A stretch of 64,000 bases of DNA from Desulfamplus sp964425195 (GCA_964425195.1 CAYRLG010000017.1:1-64000), one strand, 5' to 3'. Shown: positions 45,368 through 53,886, numbered from the stretch's first letter. The notes: a model not told the origin generated them from the letters alone. A program made the numbers and translations.

Positions 45368-45583
45368 ATGGATACATTTATGTTTGTGGCAGGGATTGCT
45401 CTGATATTTTGGATGCTTACTATGTTGGCAATAGTTAACATTGTCTTTAAAGATTTTGGTTCCATACAAAATAAGGCTATATGGGGAGTCGTTGCACTAA
45501 TTCCATTTGTGGGTTGGATAATTTATTTCATGTTCGGAGCAAAAAGAGGTGTCCCAAAGAGAAGGAAAGTGGTTGAAAAATAG
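45368..45583 (+). CDS. Small two-helix membrane protein (PLDc_N-like)
   Basis: 71 residues: helix one VAGIALIFWMLTMLAIVNIVF, a charged turn (KDFGSIQNK), helix two AIWGVVALIPFVGWIIYFMFG, then a basic tail GAKRGVPKRRK. This is the pattern of the PLDc_N/cardiolipin-synthase N-terminal family. Eight bases after the transglycosylase stop, so probably cotranscribed. Confidence 0.72.
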   Translation: MDTFMFVAGIALIFWMLTMLAIVNIVFKDFGSIQNKAIWGVVALIPFVGWIIYFMFGAKRGVPKRRKVVEK

Positions 45584-45602
45584 TTAAAATACGTTTTTAT
45601 TA

Positions 45603-45631
45603 TTGACACAATAAAATGAGTCATTTATAAG
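45603..45631 (+). promoter_or_regulatory. Promoter of the tRNA-Glu gene
   Basis: TTGACA (45603-45608), 17-base spacer, TATAAG (45626-45631), close to consensus and 15 bases ahead of the tRNA. Confidence 0.75.
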
Positions 45632-45645
45632 AGAGGAGTTTTTTG

Positions 45646-45720
45646 GGTCCCATCGTCTAGCGGTCAGGACGCTGGCCTCTCACGCCGGAAGCTCGGGTTC
45701 GATTCCCGATGGGATCACCA
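45646..45720 (+). tRNA. tRNA-Glu (CUC)
   Basis: Acceptor GGTCCCA pairs with TGGGATC, the anticodon loop is CTCTCAC with anticodon CTC, the T arm is CGGG-TTCGATT-CCCG, and CCA is encoded at 45718-45720. An integrase gene lies immediately downstream, reading toward it, so its 3' end is the likely attachment site of the mobile element. Confidence 0.95.
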
Positions 45721-45750
45721 ATAAAATCAATACGTTCTACTAAAATATAG

Positions 45751-45798
45751 AAGCCATTCAAGGAGCTGACGGCTGCTTGAACGGCTTTCTTATTTTTT
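45751..45798 (+). terminator. Terminator-like hairpin after tRNA-Glu
   Basis: AAGCCATTCAAG (45751-45762) pairs with CTTGAACGGCTT (45776-45787), one A/C mismatch, followed by TCTTATTTTTT. It closes the tRNA transcript and, read the other way, lies at the end of the integrase gene. Confidence 0.75.
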
Positions 45799-46867
45799 AG
45801 AATATACTTTCTCCATAATCTTGATCACTCAGTTTGCTCTTATGTGAAAGATTTTCAAGAGCCTCCCTTGCACTTTCAAGACCAAAACTTTTTAAATATT
45901 TTTCTGTGGTCGATGGACTTTTATGTCTTAGGATTGTTTGTATCACAGATACAGAGTATCCCAAAGAATATAGTATCGAAGCAGATAAATGTCTTATGGC
46001 ATGAAATCCAAAATGTTTAACACCAGCTTTTTCACATAGTTTACTCATAAAATGCTGCCGGGTTAAAAATGGACAGCCATAATACTCTACACAAAAAGTC
46101 TTTTTTTCAATGCAGATAAAAACGAACTCACTTTTTATGGGACAACTCTGCCTCCACCAGAGCAAACCTTTTTTTAATTCACCTGTCATAGGAAGCCACT
46201 CATATTCAAATGAGCCGTTTTCTCTTTTTCGTGTCCATAATCTAATACGATTCTCATTGAAATCAACATCTTCCCATTTTAATCTAAACGCTTCACCACG
46301 CCTACAGGCAAGATGAATAAAGGTCAGGAGCATCACTTTATCCTGACCCTCAGCAAACTCATAAACCCTCCAAAAATCTTCTTCTGGCGGCACATAGCGT
46401 GGAGTCCTCTCTTCCGGCATCTTTGGAATATCAAAAGGATTTTCTTTAGGCAGGGTTGGGGTCATATAAATTGCCCCCCAGTTCCATCCTGCCAGCAGAT
46501 TCTTCCTATCTTTATTGGAAGCATATCCGCTCCGCTCCTTTTTCTGCTGCATCAAAAAAGATTGAACCATACCCGGAGTTAAATCTGCTACATCCAATTC
46601 AGGCTTTACATATTTGAAAAACACCTTGAATGCTGATTTTTTCTCCTTAAAAGTTTTCTCTACATACCGTTCTTTACTGTAGTCAAGATAAGCCTCAGCC
46701 CAATCAAGCAAGCAGGTTGTAGCGGTCTTCTCTTCCCACTCTTCTTGAGAGTTTCGCATTTTGCTTTCCCAGTCTATTGCATCTTTCTTCGTCTTGAATG
46801 ACCTCTCTTTCCTCTTTCCATTCATCCTTACTTGGGCTTTCCATGTCCCATTTTTCTGATATGGCAT
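45797..46867 (-). CDS. Tyrosine recombinase (integrase)
   Basis: 356 residues from ATG 46867, with AAAGGAGA upstream. The N-terminal 45 residues are an arm-binding domain (YQKNGTWKAQVRMNGKRKERSF), followed by a SAM-like core-binding domain (about 50-150) and the catalytic domain. The active-site set is whole: Arg189 (LACRRGEAFRLKW), His289-x-x-Arg292-His293 (FHAIRHLSAS), His315 (ILRHKSPSTT) and Tyr324. It should integrate and excise the element at tRNA-Glu. Confidence 0.92.
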   Translation of the reverse strand: MPYQKNGTWKAQVRMNGKRKERSFKTKKDAIDWESKMRNSQEEWEEKTATTCLLDWAEAYLDYSKERYVEKTFKEKKSAFKVFFKYVKPELDVADLTPGMVQSFLMQQKKERSGYASNKDRKNLLAGWNWGAIYMTPTLPKENPFDIPKMPEERTPRYVPPEEDFWRVYEFAEGQDKVMLLTFIHLACRRGEAFRLKWEDVDFNENRIRLWTRKRENGSFEYEWLPMTGELKKGLLWWRQSCPIKSEFVFICIEKKTFCVEYYGCPFLTRQHFMSKLCEKAGVKHFGFHAIRHLSASILYSLGYSVSVIQTILRHKSPSTTEKYLKSFGLESAREALENLSHKSKLSDQDYGESIF

Positions 46868-47018
46868 CGATAACTCTCCTTTCAAAAAAGATGTAACGGC
46901 TTCCCAAGCGTATTCCACCCAATTTTTGATAATACTGTCTAACAGTTTTAACGTTGATACCGAGAATTACTGCAAGCTCTTCCGGCATCATTTTTTTACC
47001 CAATTCTTGTTCTATCAT
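46704..47018 (-). CDS. HTH protein, probable excisionase or integrase regulator
   Basis: 104 residues with GGAGG ten bases before ATG 47018. MMPEELAVILGINVKTVRQYYQKLGGIRLGSRYIFFERRVIDAI is a MerR/excisionase-type winged helix that reads like an Xis. The remaining 50 residues are very charged and lie inside the 5' end of the integrase gene: the two genes overlap by 164 bases in different frames, so the tail may be constrained by the integrase rather than by function. Confidence 0.7.
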   Translation of the reverse strand: MIEQELGKKMMPEELAVILGINVKTVRQYYQKLGGIRLGSRYIFFERRVIDAISEKWDMESPSKDEWKEEREVIQDEERCNRLGKQNAKLSRRVGREDRYNLLA

Positions 47019-47061
47019 GAAGTTTTATCCTCCACCTGTCTTGGTTATCCTGTGCAAAGCC

Positions 47062-47214
47062 TCAGTCCACAGGGTTGTGGAGAAATTCTCCCGAAAGCAT
47101 TCTATAAAATGCTTCCTGATTTAGTTTAGTGAGTTCTCGCTCTCCAAGACAATGTGAAATTGTTAAATAGGGCTGCTGCTTCATGATAACTGTTTCTATC
47201 ACCTTCCTTGTCAT
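47062..47214 (-). CDS. Small unknown protein
   Basis: 50 residues if it starts at ATG 47214; the frame is open to 47424. The segment ISHCLGERELTKLNQEAFYRMLSGEF looks protein-like and its codon use resembles the neighbours, but no good ribosome site is evident for any start. It sits 43 bases upstream of the HTH gene. No family recognised. Confidence 0.35.
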   Translation of the reverse strand: MTRKVIETVIMKQQPYLTISHCLGERELTKLNQEAFYRMLSGEFLHNPVD

Positions 47215-47628
47215 ATCATAGTAATTAATATAGTATATTGTATTAATAGTATCTTTAATTGAAATATTTTTATACAACCATCCACATTTCCTCTCCGAGA
47301 GGAAATTGGATAGCCTAAACCAAAATTGCTTCATAAATAAGATTAGAAAATGTAGATAACGCAATATAAAAGCTATACCTATATGATATAGCTTCATATT
47401 ATTTAGTTCCTGCACTTTAATCAATTGTTAGCTATAGCAGTTAAAATACTATAGATAGTAGTACTAACACATAACCCCAAACCAGCACTTCCTCCAACTT
47501 AAAGACTACAAGTCAGAATCAGATATTATATAATTGATGTGGTTACATAGATTGGCACTAATTAATCATTCTATATGGTTACTATTTTTTGGGCGGGGGA
47601 ATAAGAATAATTTATCCCCCTTTATTAG
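47215..47628. other. Gap upstream of the duplicated gene pair
   Basis: No firm gene (an upstream extension of the small frame at 47062 is possible). It contains one copy of a TAGTAGTRCTWAC-type motif (47456-47468) also found at other gaps of the element, and an imperfect GGGGGA...TCCCCC hairpin at 47595-47620, downstream of the first paralogue. Confidence 0.5.
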
Positions 47629-48306
47629 TTAAACTACACGCAAATATCTTGGTCTTGGTTTACTTACCTTATAGGTGGTATGATTCTGTGGATCATAAAT
47701 AAACTTTTTACCACTTGAATCAGTCATTAGTTTATAACATGGAATGCCTTTACTTTCGATAAACTCTTCTGCAATGCCTTGTTTACCTTGCAGCCGTCTT
47801 AAAGCTGACAGAATAAGCATTTTAGTGATAGCAAACTCATGGATATAATGATTTTGATAATCAAACATTAACTCAATAGTATTGTCGCCTATAGGTGTAT
47901 CCATTCCTATTTTATTAAGCTCTTCCATCGTGCTATAATAATCTTTTACTTCATATTTGCTGCCGTCATACTGTTTTTCAATTGGAAATATTGTAATTAA
48001 TTCATTAGGAGTCAGTTTAGATATTAAGTCCTCAATCAGCAGTATCTTGTCATATAAACCATTGATTGTGTTATTATCAATAATTGATGGCTCTTTATTA
48101 GATAACGCATTAAACATCAACGGTAGTCCCCGTACTCCCCAATAAATAGTTCTTTTAATTTCATCTTTAGTTACTTGATTATTATGTTTAAGTTGCAGCA
48201 ATATATGATTATAGCATATTCTCATATAGATTTTATTATAATCAACTGATTCTTTTTGTGGCGGTGTTGTTAAAACTTTAAAAGCGTGTTTATTATTTAT
48301 AGTCAT
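47629..48306 (-). CDS. Unknown protein, copy A of a tandem pair
   Basis: 225 residues, no family recognised, no membrane segment. Shares with copy B (48596-49276) the segments IYWGVRGLPLMFN, LTPNELITIFPIEK, KYEVKDYYST, NKIGMD and GIPCYKLMTDSSGKKFIYDPQN in the same order and spacing. The second half begins with a Tyr/Asp-rich region and ends in a basic PRPRYLRV tail. Ribosome-site AAAGGAA before ATG 48306. AT-rich, codon-typical of the element. Confidence 0.7.
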   Translation of the reverse strand: MTINNKHAFKVLTTPPQKESVDYNKIYMRICYNHILLQLKHNNQVTKDEIKRTIYWGVRGLPLMFNALSNKEPSIIDNNTINGLYDKILLIEDLISKLTPNELITIFPIEKQYDGSKYEVKDYYSTMEELNKIGMDTPIGDNTIELMFDYQNHYIHEFAITKMLILSALRRLQGKQGIAEEFIESKGIPCYKLMTDSSGKKFIYDPQNHTTYKVSKPRPRYLRVV

Positions 48307-48595
48307 ATTAAGTTCCTTTTTAATTAGTCATAATGATTGTAATCTTAATGGTAGTGCTTACACATCACAATCCAAGTAAATAGTAGTGCCAACCTATCAC
48401 AATCCTCCAACACCAATCCATGATATTGAAAGAGCCTTAAAAGGTGCTGCTTATACGACTGGCCTACTTAACATCATATATACTTTATCATTACTATAGC
48501 CAGCATTAACGGTGTCTCTATATTATATATGGTTATTATTTCTTTGGTGGGGGGAATAAAAATAATTTATCCACCCCATGCCAATATCTTATTAG

Positions 48596-49276
48596 TTAAA
48601 TAACAGATAAACGTCTTGGTCTCATTTTAAGACTTTTACTTTTATAAATATTATAATTCTGTGGATCATACATGAACTCTCTACCATTTGGACAATCAAT
48701 AAATTCATAACATGGAATACCATTCTTTTTAGACAACTTTTCCATAATAATCTTCTTACCTTGAATATGACTTAAAGCTGACAAAATACATATTTTTGTT
48801 ATAATAAAATTACAAAAATAATCATTTATATAATCACGCATCAACGCAGTAACATTATCACCTATAACTCTATCCATTCCTATCTTGTTAAGCACTCCTA
48901 TGGTTGTATAGTAATCTTTTACTTCATATTTATTGCTATTATAGCATTTTTCAATTGGAAATATTGTAATCAATTCATTAGGTGTTAATTTGGCAATTAA
49001 TTCTTCAATTATTCGCGTTGTGGCAATAAGACCATCCAGTATATTATTTTTAGCAATGTTTGATAAGTCTTTCTTTAGTCCTTCATTAAACAGTAACGGT
49101 AGCCCCCTTACCCCCCAATAAATAGCTTTTTTAGTTTGGTCTTTAGTTAGTTGCGTAATATTTCCAAGTTGTCCCCAGAAATGATTCAAAAACATTTTGG
49201 CATAAATTTTATCGTATTCAACTTGTTTTGCTGATGGTTCTAAAACTGTAAAAGCATAGTTATTAATTGTATTCAT
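48596..49276 (-). CDS. Unknown protein, copy B of a tandem pair
   Basis: 226 residues, paralogue of 47629-48306 at roughly half identity by eye. Same conserved blocks: IYWGVRGLPLLFN, LTPNELITIFPIEKCY, KYEVKDYYTT, NKIGMD, GIPCYEF and FMYDPQNYN, with the basic RPRRLSVI tail. The upstream and downstream flanks are also related to those of copy A, so the whole 970-bp unit was duplicated. No known domain; the fact that both copies stay open suggests selection. Confidence 0.7.
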   Translation of the reverse strand: MNTINNYAFTVLEPSAKQVEYDKIYAKMFLNHFWGQLGNITQLTKDQTKKAIYWGVRGLPLLFNEGLKKDLSNIAKNNILDGLIATTRIIEELIAKLTPNELITIFPIEKCYNSNKYEVKDYYTTIGVLNKIGMDRVIGDNVTALMRDYINDYFCNFIITKICILSALSHIQGKKIIMEKLSKKNGIPCYEFIDCPNGREFMYDPQNYNIYKSKSLKMRPRRLSVI

Positions 49277-49808
49277 GATAATAAATTCCTTTTTAATTAG
49301 TTATAATAAAATGATAATCTTAATGGTAGTACTAACACATCAAAATCCAATGTATTCATGCTACAGTAAATAAGTATAAGTTATATACCAAGTAGTCATA
49401 ACCATTCAGTAACTCAATTATCAACCTAAGTATCTATCAATTAGAATATGATAGGGAAGATGAGTAAAAGAAGATATAGGGCTTATTGTGTCAGTACTAT
49501 ATTTAATGTTGATACTTGAAGATGTTAATGGTTGGTACTTAGATACTTTAATGATGTTAAGATAGTAGTAATATAGTTTAACTCTTACTATAGTATAATA
49601 TTTTATAGTTTTTTACACTGGCAGGGTGAGTAGTGAGTACTAGTGAGCACAGAAAATTAGTTAATTTTTACATAAAGTACTCATATATAAAAAACCCTGA
49701 AATTAATACTCATCTCTACTCACCTCTCACCCCATAGTGCTATTGTCAGAAGTTATAAATATTATTGTAATAGTAATAGATGAAATAGAACTACTGGTAA
49801 TGATATAA
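49277..49808. other. Gap upstream of paralogue B, downstream of the primase
   Basis: About 530 bases, no gene seen. Very AT-rich. Holds a TAGTACTAACACATC motif copy (49326-49340) and an imperfect inverted repeat: GGGTGAGTAGTGAGTACTAG-type arm near 49624-49650 against CTCATCTCTACTCACCTCTC-type arm at 49710-49732. Could be a replication or termination region. Confidence 0.45.
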
Positions 49809-52100
49809 TTAATTTACCATAACTGATTGAGTTAATTCCGATGTACTTAACTCCAATAGACCTGATGGTAATTCTGGAAATAGTACTTCTGTTCCTATTT
49901 TGATACTAAGTCCTCTCCAACCTTGCACTCGTTTCTTAGTTACTTGTCCAATAGTAAATCCTTTCTCACGGAACTTATCCCACAAAGTATTTTTTCTAAT
50001 CTGGTACTCGCTATTGACTTCACACCATTTAGTATAGGCACTATAGAGGTCGCTTGAAGTAACTATTAAATCTTCACCTACCACACAGCAATCACTGATG
50101 AAGTTACCTACAGTATCCATCTCCTGTCTATAGTCATCAGTAGCATTAATTACCTCTGGAGGAACACCAATACCATTCTTGAGCCAGTCTAAACAGCCTG
50201 CTATAGCCCAGTTGAGTATGCCGCTTAGTTCCTGCTCTAATTTATTGAGTAATTGTTTATCACGTTCTTCTGCTGGTATTGATACTTCAAATGGTATCAG
50301 TTTAATTCTTCTCCAAATCGCATTATCAGTTCCTTTTATGATAGGTCTGTTATTAGTAGCTAAAAATATTTTATACTCAGGTTTAAATTCAAAAAATTCT
50401 TGATGTAAGAACCTTGCAGTCAAAACATCATCACCAGTCATTTGCTTTATGAGGTTCTCAGCTAAACGATGCTCGGCTTCTGACTCAGATGCAGTAATAA
50501 ATCTTGCACCTTTCATACGTGCTACATCATTTGGAATGCCACCTTGTTTTTTAACCAATAAAGTATCAGTACTGGTGTTTTGAGAGTAATCACCCAGCAT
50601 ATTAGATATAGTTCTTAGAAAAGTAGATTTACCATTAGCCCCTGCACCCCATAACAGGAATAGACATTGTTCAGAAACATCGCCTGTCAGTGAGTAGCCT
50701 ACAACTCTCTGTAGGAAGTTTATCAATGGTAGATTACCGTCCATCACTCGTAATAGAAACTGCTCCCATACTGGGCATGTAGCATCTTCATCATATTTAA
50801 CAGGTGCTATTTTAGTGATAAAGTTATCTTTATCATGAGGCAGCAACTGACCAGTCTTAAGATTAACAGTGCCATTCTGACAGTTTAACAGATACAGGTC
50901 TTTATCAAATTGAGCTGGTAATATTGGAAGTTCACTTTTTGCTAATGATACCATTGACTTTATACGTCCGTTAGATTCTGATGATATAGCATGTTTAACT
51001 ATTGCTTGACGCTTGCTATCATCAGAAGTTTTTTGAGCTTCATTGTAGATACCTCTAACAGTTGCTTTAGCTATCTGATTCACAATACCCATACCATCTT
51101 CTGACCATCGAGTGCCATCCCACACCATCCATTTTTCCCAGTGATGGCAGTATTTGAGTGTATTGCTGTGATAATGAGCCATACGTTCCGCATTACCTAA
51201 ATCACTTAAGTTAAAGGTTTTATGTTTATTATTATCAGTATCATTTTTAATATTAGTTAGTGCTTTTTCTATAGTCATCTGACCATATGTTTTGCCATCA
51301 AATGAGTGTACTTCATTCCACTTGCTTCTGAATAAGCCCGACTTTCTAAATATTCTATCTATGATAGCTAGATCATTGCTGCAATAATATCCAATCATTC
51401 TGCAAAGTGCCAGATCAGCTTCACTATGGCTGGTGTATCCTTCTATATTGCCATTCCAGAGGTTGTTAAACTTCTGCTTTTTAAATGCCTGCCCAAGCAT
51501 TGCAGCATCTCCATCAGAAATATTATGTTTAGTTACCGCCTGCTGAAATAGAATATCAAGAATATTATCTACATTAATAATCTCTTGAGTAGTATCTGGT
51601 AAAGAATTGCCAGTTACAGTGAAGAATCTTCCTTTATCATAAACTTCAACCTTGCCTTTGCGATGACCTCCTGCTGGTAGTTTACCTTTAATAATAATAT
51701 GCAAACCTTCACCAGATGGGCTGATTTCAGTGTAGCTGTTTATCTTTTTAACAAGTGATGCTATCTCAGGAAGTATTTTTCCATCAACTATACAGTCATC
51801 AAAATCTATGCCGATAAATGGATCATCATTAGTAAAAACAAAACCTACACCATCAGCCTTGCCGGACTGATAATAACCCAGAGCATTTTCAAAAGTTGTC
51901 CATGTTGCAGCATCATTAACTAATGCCGCAACTCCGTTAGTTGGATTAACTGGTATCTTCTTACCATTAAGAATTTTTTTCCATGCTACCCATTGATTTA
52001 ATGTTTTCATTGCATCAGGGATGTTTTTAATTTGTACAGCTTTATTACCAAGTGTTTCAACTTGAGAGTCAATAGATTTTTCATTAAAATTTTTAAACAT
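49809..52100 (-). CDS. Primase-polymerase/SF3 helicase (NrS-1/P4-type)
   Basis: 763 residues, the replication protein of the element. N-terminal archaeo-eukaryotic primase fold: IPVNPTNG near 49, FIGIDFDDC with the metal-binding Asp99/Asp101, and SPSGEGLHIIIKG with His134, then GRFFTVTG. Residues about 215-290 form an HBD-like linker (SEADLALCRMIGYYCS). A D5_N region follows and an SF3 helicase has Walker A WGAGANGKST near 485, ITASESEAEHRL, the sensor FLATNNRPIIKGTDNAIWRRI and a winged C-terminus. It should prime and unwind at the element's own origin. Confidence 0.9.
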   Translation of the reverse strand: MFKNFNEKSIDSQVETLGNKAVQIKNIPDAMKTLNQWVAWKKILNGKKIPVNPTNGVAALVNDAATWTTFENALGYYQSGKADGVGFVFTNDDPFIGIDFDDCIVDGKILPEIASLVKKINSYTEISPSGEGLHIIIKGKLPAGGHRKGKVEVYDKGRFFTVTGNSLPDTTQEIINVDNILDILFQQAVTKHNISDGDAAMLGQAFKKQKFNNLWNGNIEGYTSHSEADLALCRMIGYYCSNDLAIIDRIFRKSGLFRSKWNEVHSFDGKTYGQMTIEKALTNIKNDTDNNKHKTFNLSDLGNAERMAHYHSNTLKYCHHWEKWMVWDGTRWSEDGMGIVNQIAKATVRGIYNEAQKTSDDSKRQAIVKHAISSESNGRIKSMVSLAKSELPILPAQFDKDLYLLNCQNGTVNLKTGQLLPHDKDNFITKIAPVKYDEDATCPVWEQFLLRVMDGNLPLINFLQRVVGYSLTGDVSEQCLFLLWGAGANGKSTFLRTISNMLGDYSQNTSTDTLLVKKQGGIPNDVARMKGARFITASESEAEHRLAENLIKQMTGDDVLTARFLHQEFFEFKPEYKIFLATNNRPIIKGTDNAIWRRIKLIPFEVSIPAEERDKQLLNKLEQELSGILNWAIAGCLDWLKNGIGVPPEVINATDDYRQEMDTVGNFISDCCVVGEDLIVTSSDLYSAYTKWCEVNSEYQIRKNTLWDKFREKGFTIGQVTKKRVQGWRGLSIKIGTEVLFPELPSGLLELSTSELTQSVMVN

Positions 52101-52160
52101 AAATGCTCCTATAAATTAGTGTGGAAGACTATTTGTCATTTATCCACGGTTTAAATTATC

Positions 52161-52248
52161 CAGAACACGCTCTTAATTTATGCTGTTCTGGTTTAGTTCG
52201 ATAAGAAACCGAACTTATTTGGTGATAGGTCACTTATTTATAAGTGCC
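52161..52248 (-). repeat. Three consecutive perfect hairpins upstream of the primase gene
   Basis: CAGAACA/TGTTCTG (52161-52190), AGTTCG/CGAACT (52195-52215) and CACTTAT-TT-ATAAGTG flanked by GG/CC (52228-52248). On the minus strand they fall in the primase mRNA leader, ending about 60 bases before its start. They may be a structured leader or origin stem-loops. Confidence 0.6.
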
Positions 52249-52405
52249 TTCGCCTGTAATTTTATAGGTTCAAACATTTAAAAATATAAAAATATTAATT
52301 TTTTTGATTAAAACGCTTGATTTTTTTTGTCTTAGTTGATATAGATAGATAGTTTATCTATAAGTTAAGATGACAATCCATAAATTGTCAATACCATTTC
52401 TGTGT

Positions 52406-52452
52406 TTTTTTAGCCCCCTCACCAAAAAAAATTTCGAGTGGGGGGCTAAAAA
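52406..52452. repeat. Strong GC hairpin in an AT-rich gap
   Basis: TTTTTAGCCCCCTCAC on the left pairs with GTGGGGGGCTAAAAA on the right (one mismatch) around a 15-base A/T loop. There is no T run after the stem in either direction beyond the A/T ends of the stem itself, so it could be a bidirectional terminator or a replication stem-loop. Confidence 0.55.
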
Positions 52453-52573
52453 TGATTTACTTAATTTTTAAATTCTCCTTTTCCAATCACCTATAAAACA
52501 ATATCTCCCTAATGAAGCATCTAAATTTTTGAGCTTATCTTTTTTTGCAAGAATCTCTTTTCCGATTTTAATA

Positions 52574-52753
52574 TTATTCTTTGTTCAGCCGTTTATTCAT
52601 CAACTTGATCTCAAAATTTGTTGTTTCAATTAGAATTTTTTTTACATCATTATCTAAGTTAGTATCTGCGTCATAATTATTTTTTAATTTTGAAAAGTCA
52701 TTGGTTAAGATATGAATTGCTACTATTTCATCATTAATTTGTTCATTGATCAT
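52574..52753 (-). CDS. Small acidic helical protein
   Basis: 59 residues: INEQINDEIVAIHILTNDF, then a KLKNNYDADTNLDNDVKKIL helix and NKRLNKE end. GGAGGATT, which lies inside the last codons of the MerR-type gene, is an ideal ribosome site, and ATG 52753 is only two bases after that gene's stop, so translation is coupled. No family recognised. Confidence 0.6.
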   Translation of the reverse strand: MINEQINDEIVAIHILTNDFSKLKNNYDADTNLDNDVKKILIETTNFEIKLMNKRLNKE

Positions 52754-52755
52754 AA

Positions 52756-53004
52756 TTAAAAATCCTCCATAGTTGTTGTTATTTTTGCTGCTGCTGATTT
52801 TAAAGTTAATCCTTGATCCACATAATTTTTAAACATTTTGATAAGTTCCAAATCTCCTTCTGAATACCTTCTAAACCATCTCTTACCAGACATCATACGT
52901 GATGGTATCGGTATATATTTTTGTTTCTCCCAAAATCTTAATGTATTAGCTGATACATTAACAATTTTAGATAAGTCCCCAATGCTGTAACATTTTAATT
53001 CCAT
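52756..53004 (-). CDS. MerR-type DNA-binding protein
   Basis: 82 residues from ATG 53004 (GGAGGATT upstream). YSIGDLSKIVNVSANTLRFWEKQKYIPIPSRMMSGKRWFRRYSEGDLELIKMFKNYVDQGLTLKSAAAKI is a full MerR winged helix with the second helix pair, ending before any ligand-binding domain. It is a short regulator or excisionase of the element and a fair candidate for binding the promoter array at 53890-54421. Confidence 0.8.
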   Translation of the reverse strand: MELKCYSIGDLSKIVNVSANTLRFWEKQKYIPIPSRMMSGKRWFRRYSEGDLELIKMFKNYVDQGLTLKSAAAKITTTMEDF

Positions 53005-53152
53005 AAAGAAATCCTCCAATATTAAATAGTTTTATTATTAAGAGAGTTATATAATTATGCTCTCTACTATATAAGAGGTTACATTAATATGTCATAAAAC
53101 CAATTCGTATGATGGAAACAAGTAATTATTCGGTCTCCATTCATGCTATAGG

Positions 53153-53461
53153 TTAGAAGACAGCCTCAGATATTTTGATTGTTAAGCCTATCTGTTCGTA
53201 AGCTGGATGCCTATTCGTGCATTCAAATTTAGCTATAAAACGTTTACCGCTATCAATTGCAGGTGCGATATTAGCAGCTACTATTTTTGATAAATAGCCC
53301 AATTCTAAAGAACCTATAACGACCTTTACAGCATTGGCATCATACTTATTTTTAGGCTCTCTAATAAGTTCACAATCGGTTAGGTCACTACAAGCAAAAA
53401 AGTTAATGTTTTGTTGTCTATCTCCGTATGAAACACCGGCTAATTTAGTACTTAAAACCAT
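53153..53461 (-). CDS. Stand-alone HIRAN-domain protein
   Basis: 102 residues from ATG 53461, with GGAGGATA upstream; the frame stays open to 53524. GVSYGDRQQNINFFACSD, LIREPKNKYDANAVKVVIGSLELGYLSKIVAANIAPAIDSGKRFIAKF is a clean HIRAN fold (PF08797). HIRAN domains bind 3' ends of single-stranded DNA at stalled forks in HLTF-type helicases. Here it is free-standing and next to replication genes, so it may help element replication or repair; that is inference. Confidence 0.78.
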   Translation of the reverse strand: MVLSTKLAGVSYGDRQQNINFFACSDLTDCELIREPKNKYDANAVKVVIGSLELGYLSKIVAANIAPAIDSGKRFIAKFECTNRHPAYEQIGLTIKISEAVF

Positions 53462-53500
53462 AAAAATATCCTCCAAAATAAAAAATAAATTAATATTACA

Positions 53501-53677
53501 GGTGTCTCCATATGCTGGAAACACCCATTTTCACGATGCTTTAGCATAGATTTATAGATAAAATAGTATTGCGAAGAAAGCTCTGTATTTTGAAAATAGA
53601 GCTTCCACAAATTTATTTATCTGAAAAAATAAGGAAACTGCAATAAAACAGTTTCACTTCGGTCTTCAACTGAAGAC
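53501..53677 (-). repeat. Series of hairpins in the HIRAN leader
   Basis: In order on the plus strand: GGTGTCTCCA/TGGAAACACC (53501-53525), ATGCT/AGCAT (53536-53547), AAGCTCT...AGAGCTT (53578-53604), GAAACTG/CAGTTTC (53634-53655) and GTCTTCA/TGAAGAC (53662-53677). Five stems, mostly perfect, within 180 bases is far above what AT-rich DNA shows by chance. They suggest a structured RNA or protein-binding leader. Confidence 0.6.
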
Positions 53678-53852
53678 TATGATGTAGGAAATTTGGATGG
53701 AACGATTTGGTTCTATTTGAGATGGGGGTGGAAGAATTAATAATAGGCGACCCAATACGACGTAGAGGGCAAGTGCTTTATTGAAGTCAATTACTATAAA
53801 ACCGGTCTTATTATAATAAAATGTAGTAACTGACTTTGTTGACCAAATAAAA

Positions 53853-53886
53853 ATGGCCTTTCGAGAAAGGCCATCTAATTTTTTTC
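53853..53886 (-). terminator. Strong bidirectional terminator downstream of the promoter array
   Basis: Exact stem ATGGCCTTTC/GAAAGGCCAT with a two-base loop. The minus strand continues directly into TTTTATTT, the plus strand into CTAATTTTTTT. Placed just past the last promoter of the array (53898-53926), it should stop or attenuate leftward transcription before the HIRAN operon. Confidence 0.85.

Larger units (their letters stand above)
47590..49350. repeat. Tandem duplication of a ~970-bp gene unit
   Basis: Start codons of the two paralogues are 970 bases apart, stops 967. Matching noncoding flanks: a GGGGGA/TCCCCC-type hairpin plus TTATTAGTTAA after each gene (47590-47632 and 48544-48599), and TTCCTTTTTAATTAGT, then AATCTTAATGGTAGTRCTWA before each (48313-48373 and 49287-49348). 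Divergence shows the event is old. Confidence 0.75.
52101..52573. other. Primase leader and gap
   Basis: About 470 bases with no gene. Three hairpins lie near the primase start (52161-52248) and a strong hairpin at 52406-52452. The rest is AT-rich with long A and T runs, a pattern seen at replication origins. Confidence 0.5.
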
